In this document: piece by piece, positions 37,701 through 44,856 of the stretch
How positions within the stretch are numbered: position 1 is the stretch's first letter
Layout: every line of letters starts with the position of its first letter
Assembly (NCBI GenBank): GCA_030425385.1
Contig: JAUIAH010000008.1
Span: 62,001 to 126,000, forward strand
Origin: Verrucomicrobiia bacterium
Lineage (GTDB): Bacteria > Verrucomicrobiota > Verrucomicrobiia > Verrucomicrobiales > DEV007
Reading direction: 5' to 3'
DNA: 64,000 nt
Made by a program: the position numbers and the translations under genes
The notes under the pieces: model-generated
The model's input: the letters and a program-made list of their open reading frames with translations, nothing else
The model's database searches: none
What the model was told of the DNA's origin: nothing

Positions 37701-40700
37701 CGGTGAAGACAAATATCGGGCACACTGATTCCGCCGCTGGAGTTGCCGGGCTTCTCAAAGTGGTGTTGGCCATGAAGCACAAGCAATTGCCTCCGAGCTT
37801 GAACTTCGAAACACCGAATCCCGATCTCCAACTCGAGGACAGTCCGTTCTATATCCAGACATCATTACAAGAGTGGCAATGTGAGGGGCCACGGCGTGCC
37901 GCTCTCAGTTCGTTTGGCCTAGGCGGCACCAATGCTCACGCGATTCTAGAGGAGGCTCCGGAAACAGCACCCTCTGGCTCCATCTCCCGCCCCTATCATT
38001 GTTTCCCATTCTCCGCTCGCACAGAGAAAGCGTTAGAAGGGCTCCTCGATAAATGGCCATCTTTCCTGGAGGATCAGCCTGACCTCTCCCTTCCCGATGC
38101 GGCCTACACCCTGCAGGTGGGAAGGACAGACTTTGAAAGCCGAGCCTTTGTCGTCGCCCGCGACCACAGCGAACTGCAAGCCCGCCTGGGAGAGAAGCGA
38201 AGCATTCGTCTACCGGCCCCCCCGAAGAAACGCCGTGCCATCTTCCTCTTCACCGGACAAGGTGCTCAGTACACGGGCATGGCGCGGGAGTTAACCTTCA
38301 CGGAGCCGGTCTTCGCCGCAGCCCTTGACGAATGCAGTGATCTATTGGAACCCCACCTGGGATTGCGCTTGGTGGACGCCCTCTACCCACCCGAAGGTTC
38401 CCCCCCAGCTGATCTGAATCAAACAGCCTTGGCGCAGCCAGCCCTCTTCGCCATTGCCTACGCGCAGGCAAGGCTATGGATGCAATGGGGCATCGAGCCC
38501 GTGGCGATGTTAGGCCACAGCATCGGTGAATACGTCGCCGCGACTCTGAGCGGTGTCTTCTCGTTGGAAGAGGCACTGCGTTTGGTCGCTCGTCGCGGGG
38601 CGCTCATGCAGTCGATGGAGCCAGGCGACATGTTGGCCGTCAGTCTCCCCGTCCACGACGTGGAGACTCTGCTCAGCGATCATCCTGACATTGATCTAGC
38701 CGCTTCCAACAGTCCCCGGCTTACCGTAGTGGCTGGGCCTACTCAGGCCATCGCCGTCTTCCAATCTGCGGTTGAGGTAGCGGGCCATCGGGCGCGGCTT
38801 CTCCATACTTCGCACGCCTTCCACTCAGCCATGATGGAGCCGATGTTAGGAGAATTTGAAGCCCTCGTAGCAGAGACGACGCGTTCCGCACCGGGCATCC
38901 CTTACCTCTCCAACGTCACAGGCACGTGGATCACGCCCGAAGAAGCGACTTCCCCTCACTACTACGCTCGCCATGTGCGCGGCACTGTTCGCTTTGCCGA
39001 AGGGCTACGCGTGATCCTGGAGAAGCATCCAAATTGCCTTCTGTTAGAAATGGGCCCCGGTCGCACTTTGGCTACCTTGTCCAGTCATCAGATCACGGAT
39101 CCGAAGGCAACGATCGCTCTTCCCACGCTCCCCGGCCCCAAAGACGAGGCTGAAGCCTCTGCCTATGTGATGGAAGCGTTAGGCAAGGTTTGGGCAAGTG
39201 GGCAGGCCATTGACTGGCAGGCCTTCTACGCCGAAGAGGATCGACGGCGCATCCCATTACCTACCTATGCTTGGCAGGAACGTCCCTATCTCCTCGATCG
39301 CGAAGAGACGATCGAAGCCGCTCTCCAACCCAAGCGCGAGACGGATTTGCAACACTGTGCTTACGTGCCGGTTTGGCAACAAGCTCCACCACAAGCACTC
39401 GCCGAATCAGGACCGGAAGATCTCACAGGCACATGGATCTTCGTTAGACCCAGGAAGGAACCTCCATGGCTCGCCCCCTTTGCCGCACACCTGGAAGCCT
39501 GCGGCGCGCGGCTCCTCTCGAAATCGGTAGATACCCTCGCCGACTCCGTCGGAGATTGGGTGGCGACGGCTCTTGAGAACGATGATCTCGCGGGAGTGAT
39601 CCACGCGGGCGCGCTGGGAAGCGCGGGCATGGAGGACGGTTTCTGGCCGCTCTTTCACCTTGTTCAAGCCCTCGGCAGCAAAGCGTTAGATCGTCAACTA
39701 AGGCTGTTCACGCTCACGGATGCCACTCTCGCTGTGCATTCGGGAGAACGGATTCTTCCTGACAAAGCCACACTCATTGGCCTCTGTGGCGTGATTGATC
39801 AGGAATACACGCATTATCGGAGCCGCTGTCTCGATGTGGGCGAACAACCGCATTTCAAGACGCTCCTCGCCGCCCTGAAAGACGACTCTGGGCAACCACT
39901 GGCAGCGGTGCGGCATCGGCATCGCTACTGGCGCCGCTTCGAACCGGTCACGCTTCCGGAAACGCGTGAGACCCGGCCGCTGAAAGATGGGGGCACCTAC
40001 CTCATCACCGGTGGACTTGGCGGCCTTGGTCTCACCATAGCTCACCACCTGGCGACCAGCGTGAAGGCTCCCACCCTGCTTTTGTTAGGCCGCTCGCCCC
40101 ACCCTGCTAAGGAGGGAAACCAAGAGCGTCTAGACGCCATTCAGGCCTTGGAAGATCGCGGTGCCAAGGTGGACTATGCGTCCGTGAATGTGGCCGATGC
40201 AGACGCACTCGCAGCGTGGTGGCACGCACACGGCCACGTGGATGGGATTGTCCACACAGCTGGCCAATTGTCTGACGGCATCATTCAGCTGAAGGACGCG
40301 AAGGCCATGCAGCCAGTGCTCGATAGCAAGGCCACAGCCGCAACACACCTGTTAGCCCTATCAGAGAAACAAGCGGGAGGTGCGCCTGATTTCATCGCGC
40401 TTTTCTCGTCCATCAGCGCTCTCCTCAACACCCCTGGACAGTCCGACTACTGCGCGGCCAATGCCGTCCTCGACGCCCTGGCATTTGAGGCTCAGCAACG
40501 CGATCTCCCGGTCATTTCCATCAATTGGCCTGCCTGGCGCGACACCGGGATGGCTGCCCGGATGCAAGTGGCGGGCATGCGCGATGATGAGTATCAGGCC
40601 ATGATGACCTACGCGCTCTTTCCCGATGAAGGAGCCGCAATGCTTTTACGAGCGTTAGAGCATCGCGAAGTGGCCCCGCAATTCGTGGTCTCCACGCGCC

Positions 40701-41950
40701 CCTTTCAAGAGCACTACGAAGAGGAAGCCATCCTCACACAAGCACTGATTGAGGAAGCCACGGTGGCGCCCGAAACCTGTGGCGCTGAGGACAATGCGGA
40801 TCTCACCGAGTCCGAACGGAGTATGCTGGGCATCTGGCGCGATGCCTTCTCGAATCCCCAGCTGACTCTTGACGACGACTTCTTCCAGTCCGGAGGCGAT
40901 TCCCTCTTGGCGGTTGGCTTGTTCACTCGGATTGAACGAACTTTCGAACAATCCCTTCCCCTCTCCGCGCTCTTCGACGCGCCAACGGCCAGGCAATTGC
41001 TCGCCGTCGTGCGTCCTGAAGAACGTGCGTTGCCTTTGGCTGCCGAATCCGCACAAGATGCAGGGCCAGATTCGGAGAGCGCGCTGGCCACTCCAACCTC
41101 GGCGCCCCATTCAAAAGCACCTCAAGCGTCCATCCCTCCTCATGTCATCGCGCTCACAAAGGCGGGATCGGGCACCCCTCTATTTGCCTTTCATGGGGCA
41201 GATGGTGGCGTGTTGTTCTATCGGGAATTCGCCCAAGCGCTGGGCGACCAGCGCCCATTCTACGCCGTGGAGGCCCCCATGCTGCGCGACCTTGCACTGG
41301 AACCCCTCCCCACGGTTGAAGCCATCGCAACGGCCTATTTGAAGGACATCCGCGCTGTACAACCGAAAGGACCCTACGTGCTCGGTGGATACTCCTTTGG
41401 CGGCACCCTTGCCTACGAAATCAGTCAGCAACTGCGGGCCGAGGGCGATGACGTGGCCATGCTGTTCCTCTGGGACGTTCCCAATCTACAAGTGCCTCCT
41501 CGCAAACTCGGAATGACGGAGCGCATTCACACGCATTGGCGACGGCAATCTGGAAATAGCGTCTCTCGGCTGGGAGCGCTCACCAAGCGAGCCTTTCAGG
41601 GAGCGGCCTGGAAGGTCCAACACGAATGGGAGAACCGCTCTGCCTCCAAGCAGGGCGCGGCGGAGAAAGCAGGCGTCGGCGAATACTACCGTCATGTCCA
41701 GGCACGCATCGCTCATGAAGCGCGGATGGCTCTCTATGTGCCCAAGCCATACGCGGGTCCCGTCCGGCTCTACGTCGCCGACGACCGCGGGGACAAGTTT
41801 GAGTTCCAACCCGATCTAGGTTGGAGAGGACTCTTCACGGGCGATCACGACATCCTGCCAGTGACTGGCGAGCATTTGGAAATCTTCCGCGGATCAAACC
41901 TCCCGATCATCGTTGAAGCCACGGCTGGCGTCTTGCGGGCGTTGGGATAA
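34799..41950 (+). CDS. Hybrid NRPS-PKS megasynthase (A-PCP-KS-AT-KR-ACP-TE)
   Basis: A 2383-residue cytosolic megasynthase. Adenylation domain (~40-535): A3 'YTSGSTGKPKG' (~188), FDISVPE, 'NFYGPTETT', 'YDTGDLARW' and lysine 'SQKVDRKAL'. Peptidyl carrier: LGAHSL with Ser576. Ketosynthase: Cys799 (TACSTS), His935, His975. Acyltransferase: Ser1241 (GHSIGEY) and HAFH (1339-1342), the malonyl-CoA signature. Ketoreductase: GGLGGLG (~1738) and Tyr1884; the 'LSD' motif points to a B-type reductase. Acyl carrier: GGDSL with Ser2035. Thioesterase: Ser2199 (GYSFGG). No condensation, dehydratase or enoylreductase domain. With no C domain, the A domain probably loads an amino acid starter that is extended by one malonyl unit, reduced and released, giving a statine-like gamma-amino-beta-hydroxy acid or its lactam (inference). 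No phosphopantetheinyl transferase is seen nearby. Confidence 0.92.
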   Translation: MPSDLRSPIADSPLALLERWNPAPVTTFFSYSPSEVFTLHRRFEAQADATPDAIAVTFEGEDWSFRELDEHANHIARTLRDYGLGPDKLAGLYLERGPALILAILAIHKAGGAYVPLDPSHPTERLQAIAEDAGVTVMVTQSSLAQQLAVPEAATILLDPRTALMTERETERLATVGVHSRHLAYLIYTSGSTGKPKGVEITHHSAVNLVLATHEQLGLQAGEAMLAITTVSFDISVPEIYLPLMTGVRMVLTPRGMGADGESFAAVLEHENIRFAQATPTTWRLVLATGWKGKADLKIVSTGEAIDRELANQLAPMCEELWNFYGPTETTVWSSFARMHKEEGPILIGYPVANNRLYILDEHLQPLGVGETGRLFIGGEGLARGYANRPELTAEKFIPDPFVDDDAARMYDTGDLARWMADGQVECLGRVDHQVKIRGYRIELGEIESVIKQHPSVGDAVTNVFKDAFGEPQLIGYTVPANGAAPESEELRSFLSSKLPDYMVPIAFEPLAKLPMTPSQKVDRKALPKPAILDKTSEPVALEGTAEEVITRIWASVLGKEGLSAEDHVFKLGAHSLHVARVHAQLRQAFPKKITIAQLFQYGTPAALAPYFETSANKRLHVRTQNAVNTSRDIAIIGMAGRFPKSPNLDAYWANLRDGVECIRDYAEDDLIAAGVGPEVYRDPRYVSRGCDLERHEQFDAGFFEMSPIEAKLTNPQHRIFLQAAWEALEHAGYAASRFEGAIGLYGGAGHNRYAHRLETEPGVQYLQLLVGNEHDYLTTRTAFKLGLRGPALNIQTACSTSLVAIHEACDALISGQCDMALAGGVSLAWPEGRGYLYEEGMIFSKDGHCRAFDANATGTVFSPGVGIVALKPLAQALEDGDSVHAVLRGIAINNDGNRKGSFAAPSIEGQAEVIAETLAQQQIDPSTISYVEAHGTGTVVGDPIEVAGLTQAYREHTSKSQYCGLGSVKTNIGHTDSAAGVAGLLKVVLAMKHKQLPPSLNFETPNPDLQLEDSPFYIQTSLQEWQCEGPRRAALSSFGLGGTNAHAILEEAPETAPSGSISRPYHCFPFSARTEKALEGLLDKWPSFLEDQPDLSLPDAAYTLQVGRTDFESRAFVVARDHSELQARLGEKRSIRLPAPPKKRRAIFLFTGQGAQYTGMARELTFTEPVFAAALDECSDLLEPHLGLRLVDALYPPEGSPPADLNQTALAQPALFAIAYAQARLWMQWGIEPVAMLGHSIGEYVAATLSGVFSLEEALRLVARRGALMQSMEPGDMLAVSLPVHDVETLLSDHPDIDLAASNSPRLTVVAGPTQAIAVFQSAVEVAGHRARLLHTSHAFHSAMMEPMLGEFEALVAETTRSAPGIPYLSNVTGTWITPEEATSPHYYARHVRGTVRFAEGLRVILEKHPNCLLLEMGPGRTLATLSSHQITDPKATIALPTLPGPKDEAEASAYVMEALGKVWASGQAIDWQAFYAEEDRRRIPLPTYAWQERPYLLDREETIEAALQPKRETDLQHCAYVPVWQQAPPQALAESGPEDLTGTWIFVRPRKEPPWLAPFAAHLEACGARLLSKSVDTLADSVGDWVATALENDDLAGVIHAGALGSAGMEDGFWPLFHLVQALGSKALDRQLRLFTLTDATLAVHSGERILPDKATLIGLCGVIDQEYTHYRSRCLDVGEQPHFKTLLAALKDDSGQPLAAVRHRHRYWRRFEPVTLPETRETRPLKDGGTYLITGGLGGLGLTIAHHLATSVKAPTLLLLGRSPHPAKEGNQERLDAIQALEDRGAKVDYASVNVADADALAAWWHAHGHVDGIVHTAGQLSDGIIQLKDAKAMQPVLDSKATAATHLLALSEKQAGGAPDFIALFSSISALLNTPGQSDYCAANAVLDALAFEAQQRDLPVISINWPAWRDTGMAARMQVAGMRDDEYQAMMTYALFPDEGAAMLLRALEHREVAPQFVVSTRPFQEHYEEEAILTQALIEEATVAPETCGAEDNADLTESERSMLGIWRDAFSNPQLTLDDDFFQSGGDSLLAVGLFTRIERTFEQSLPLSALFDAPTARQLLAVVRPEERALPLAAESAQDAGPDSESALATPTSAPHSKAPQASIPPHVIALTKAGSGTPLFAFHGADGGVLFYREFAQALGDQRPFYAVEAPMLRDLALEPLPTVEAIATAYLKDIRAVQPKGPYVLGGYSFGGTLAYEISQQLRAEGDDVAMLFLWDVPNLQVPPRKLGMTERIHTHWRRQSGNSVSRLGALTKRAFQGAAWKVQHEWENRSASKQGAAEKAGVGEYYRHVQARIAHEARMALYVPKPYAGPVRLYVADDRGDKFEFQPDLGWRGLFTGDHDILPVTGEHLEIFRGSNLPIIVEATAGVLRALG

Positions 41951-41962
41951 AGGTTGCATTTC

Positions 41963-41984
41963 CGATCTCAACCTGTCGAGATCG
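41963..41984 (+). terminator. Weak hairpin after the NRPS-PKS gene
   Basis: CGATCTC (41963-41969) and GAGATCG (41978-41984) are inverted 7-base arms 12 bases after the stop, with an 8-base loop and no T-run. It may be a weak terminator or an insignificant fold, so readthrough into the VTC operon is possible. Confidence 0.3.
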
Positions 41985-42053
41985 TGACAACACCGTTGAC
42001 GGCGGGCGCTTCATCCGTTTAAGAAGCCATCCCGCTTTCTTTCTATTTCCTCT

Positions 42054-42926
42054 GTGAGTACTCCAAATCAACCCTCCGGCAAGACATCCCTGGAACCCCT
42101 GGGGCCGAGCCGGAAAGGGGTGAAGGACCAGGTCATTGAGCGGTTCGAGCAGAAGTACATCGTCCATCCCGCGATCGTCCCCAAGATTCGGGAGTTCATC
42201 AAACCATTCTGCATTCCAGATCCCAACGGGAAAGGCGCCGTTCCTGAATACACCGTCACCACGCTCCAGTTGGACACGCCGACGATGGATCTCGCTTTGG
42301 CGAAGGAGCGCAAGACATTCGCACGGTTCAAATTACGCATTCGCACCTACGGGACGAAGCCCGAGCATCCCGTCTTCTTCGAGCTGAAGCGGAAGGTGAA
42401 TAACGTCATCATCAAGAGCCGCGCCAAGATGACATTGGGACAGTATTATAGCGGTCCTTTCCACGGCTATATCGTCGTCAATCCGAACGAGGCGCCCATG
42501 CTCAAGACGCCCAAGGATAACAACAATTTCCTGGAGTATTGTCGATTGGTGCACCGGCTCAATGCGCGTCCCAAGATGCTCATCAAATACGTACGCGAGT
42601 CGTATTTCGGAGCCAATGATGACTACGCACGCGTCACGTTCGACCGTCGGATTTGCTATCGTCCTACACGTCAGTGGACGATTCCGGTCGAAGATGATGG
42701 CGAGCTCTGGCGCCCAATGGACACGCAGATGGGTCTCAATCGCCCCTTTGCCGGCTATATCTTCGAGTTGAAAGCGATGAAAGATTCCCCCCGCTGGATG
42801 CTGGAATTGGTCGAGCGATTCAACCTCCAAACCACGGGCTTTTGCAAATACGCCACCGCTTGGCGGCTGGAGACCATTTATCGAGGCTTCGAATACTCCG
42901 TCCAGTCGGAGAATACGACGTATTAG
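42054..42926 (+). CDS. VTC-domain polyphosphate polymerase-like protein
   Basis: A 290-residue protein with the VTC/TTM tunnel fold: 'ERFEQKYIVHPAIVPKIREF' at the N terminus, then basic strands 'FARFKLRIRTYG' and 'PVFFELKRKVNNVIIKSR', 'ARVTFDRRICYRP' and 'FAGYIFELKAMKDSPRWMLE', ending in 'TGFCKYATAW'. In yeast Vtc4 the equivalent Arg/Lys/Glu residues bind nucleotide, metal and growing polyphosphate. Bacterial members are often paired with DUF4956, as here. The start is GTG 42054. It is 103 bases after the NRPS-PKS stop and heads a three-gene operon. Polyphosphate synthesis is inferred from the fold. Confidence 0.85.
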   Translation: MSTPNQPSGKTSLEPLGPSRKGVKDQVIERFEQKYIVHPAIVPKIREFIKPFCIPDPNGKGAVPEYTVTTLQLDTPTMDLALAKERKTFARFKLRIRTYGTKPEHPVFFELKRKVNNVIIKSRAKMTLGQYYSGPFHGYIVVNPNEAPMLKTPKDNNNFLEYCRLVHRLNARPKMLIKYVRESYFGANDDYARVTFDRRICYRPTRQWTIPVEDDGELWRPMDTQMGLNRPFAGYIFELKAMKDSPRWMLELVERFNLQTTGFCKYATAWRLETIYRGFEYSVQSENTTY

Positions 42927-42989
42927 GAGGCATAATTCGATTGACCGCAGAACACCCACTACTGACTCTCACCGACGACTGACACGCCG

Positions 42990-43673
42990 ATGGAATCCTT
43001 TCTCACCTCTCTAGGCCCCAGCAAAGCGCTGGCACCAATTGAAATCTTCTTCTCCCTCTGCATGAGTTTCGTGCTGGGGATGACCATTGCCACGGTCTAT
43101 CGTTACACCCATCAGGGCTTCACCTACGCCCGCTCCTTCCTTCACACCATGGTCTTGGCAACCATTGTCATCACCATCATGATCATCGCCATCGGCAATA
43201 ACCTCGCTCGGGGCCTTGGGATCATGGGAGCCATGGCGTTTGTCCGTTTCCGGACACCCATTCGTGATCCTCGTGACATCATCTTCCTCTTCTGCGCCCT
43301 GGCAGTGGGCATTGCCTGCGGATCGCAGGTCTACAATGTCGCCTTAATGGGCACGGCCTTCTTCAGCTTTGCCGCGTTCTTTCTCATGTGGTCCCCGTTT
43401 GCCTCTCGACGAGAATTCGAGGGCCTGTTGCGGTTCCTCTTGCCGCCGGAGTCTGATACTCAGAACCTGATCGATAATGTCTTCCAGCGGTACACCACCC
43501 ATACCGAACTGGTCGCCATGCGCGAAGCCATCCAAGGTGAGGTGCTTGAGTATTCCTATAGCATTCGTCTGATCGACCCGAGCTACAAGACGGACCTTGT
43601 GGATGCCTTGGGCAAACTTCCCGAGATGTCGGAGGTGAGCCTCGTCATGCAGCGCACCACGGTGGAAATCTAA
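42990..43673 (+). CDS. DUF4956 membrane protein
   Basis: A 227-residue protein with about four transmembrane helices in the first 130 residues, the conserved 'GIMGAMAFVRFRTPIRDPRD' (~76-96) that identifies DUF4956, and a soluble C-terminal domain ('LVAMREAIQGEVLEYSYSIR'). DUF4956 is frequently encoded beside VTC-domain polymerases and is thought to act with them at the membrane. It lies 63 bases after the VTC gene and 25 bases before the HlyD gene. Confidence 0.88.
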   Translation: MESFLTSLGPSKALAPIEIFFSLCMSFVLGMTIATVYRYTHQGFTYARSFLHTMVLATIVITIMIIAIGNNLARGLGIMGAMAFVRFRTPIRDPRDIIFLFCALAVGIACGSQVYNVALMGTAFFSFAAFFLMWSPFASRREFEGLLRFLLPPESDTQNLIDNVFQRYTTHTELVAMREAIQGEVLEYSYSIRLIDPSYKTDLVDALGKLPEMSEVSLVMQRTTVEI

Positions 43674-43698
43674 CCTTTGGACCCAGGAGAGCCCTTTC

Positions 43699-44856
43699 AT
43701 GAGCGCTGAAACGCCTTCCATTCCCAATCACAAGCTGCAAAAGCGGATCATGCGGCGCAAAGCCATCCGCGAGAGCTGGCCCTTGCTCGTCTGGCTGGGC
43801 ATCGCTGCCCTCGCCGTGTGGGCTTACAAGACCGGCGGCGAGTTCCATCGCATGCGCGGCATCGTGTCGAAACCCGTCCAAACCATTGCCGCCCCCTACG
43901 CGGGCACGCTGGTGCCCGTGCCGACGGACAATGTTGACATCCCAGCACCGACCAATGACGACGGGACACCGAAAGCTCTCCAGCAAGGGACTTTCGTGAA
44001 TCAAGGGCGCGCCGTGGCGATGCTCGATACGAGCGAGCTGCAATTGGAGATCAAAGCGGAGGAACAGAATGCTACCTTTGAGCGCGCACAATTGCAGCAG
44101 CAACTCGGGCAGCAAGTTCTGGATTACCAGGCCATGATTCCTCAATTGGAAGCGGAAGAAGACCGGATTCAAAGCGAACTTGAAGCCAAACGCAAGGTCC
44201 TGCCATCAGTGAGGAAGAATGTGGAGGATAGGAATGCTCTCCAGTCCGAACTCGATCTCTTGCAAAGTGAGATTGATACCCTGGTTGGTGAGTTAGCCTC
44301 CGCCAAGCGCGTCACCGACAACACCCGCGGACTCGTGGACTCCTCGCTTGAGAATATCACGAAGCTTCAGGAGCAAATCGACACCCCCATGGAAGAGAAT
44401 GCGAAGGTGAATCTTCTCAAAGAACGCATCAAGCGCTCTGTCATCACCACCCCCAACGCGGGCTTTGTAGACAAGATCTACGCGCAGCCAGGCACCTTCG
44501 TCCGCGAAGGCGATCCCATCATGGACGTCGTCGTGCAAGCTCCCAAGACGATCACGGCGCTTATTCCGGAAGCCGAGGCCCTCAACGTCACGCAGGGCGA
44601 CACGGTCTACATTTCCATACCCAACAACCGCAAAGAGTATGTCACCGCAACGGTCGAAACCTTGCAGCAGTCGCTTTCGCAGATTCCAGATTATGCCAGC
44701 CCCATTCGCGGCCGCATGGTCCGCGGACGCTTGGTGGAATTTGGCAATCTTGGGGGCGGTGAAGACAGCCAGCTTCCCCTGCTTCCGGGTTCCGAAGTGA
44801 TCGTTTCGCTCGATCCTCCCGGCCGGATTCCCTTCCTCTCGTGGTTCACGCAGTAG
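43699..44856 (+). CDS. HlyD-family membrane fusion/adaptor protein
   Basis: A 385-residue protein: cytosolic basic N terminus, one transmembrane helix (~27-45), a biotinyl-lipoyl-like half motif ('IAAPYAGTLVPV'), a long alpha hairpin (~108-245, rich in Gln/Glu with 'LQSELDLLQSEIDTLVGEL'), and a beta-barrel part with 'VITTPNAGFVDKIYAQPGTF'. This is the HlyD/EmrA type of periplasmic adaptor. No ABC or MFS partner or outer-membrane channel is nearby. As the third gene of the VTC-DUF4956 operon it may link the polymer or another substrate to the envelope (inference). Its 3' end overlaps the convergent symporter gene by 11 bases. Confidence 0.85.
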   Translation: MSAETPSIPNHKLQKRIMRRKAIRESWPLLVWLGIAALAVWAYKTGGEFHRMRGIVSKPVQTIAAPYAGTLVPVPTDNVDIPAPTNDDGTPKALQQGTFVNQGRAVAMLDTSELQLEIKAEEQNATFERAQLQQQLGQQVLDYQAMIPQLEAEEDRIQSELEAKRKVLPSVRKNVEDRNALQSELDLLQSEIDTLVGELASAKRVTDNTRGLVDSSLENITKLQEQIDTPMEENAKVNLLKERIKRSVITTPNAGFVDKIYAQPGTFVREGDPIMDVVVQAPKTITALIPEAEALNVTQGDTVYISIPNNRKEYVTATVETLQQSLSQIPDYASPIRGRMVRGRLVEFGNLGGGEDSQLPLLPGSEVIVSLDPPGRIPFLSWFTQ

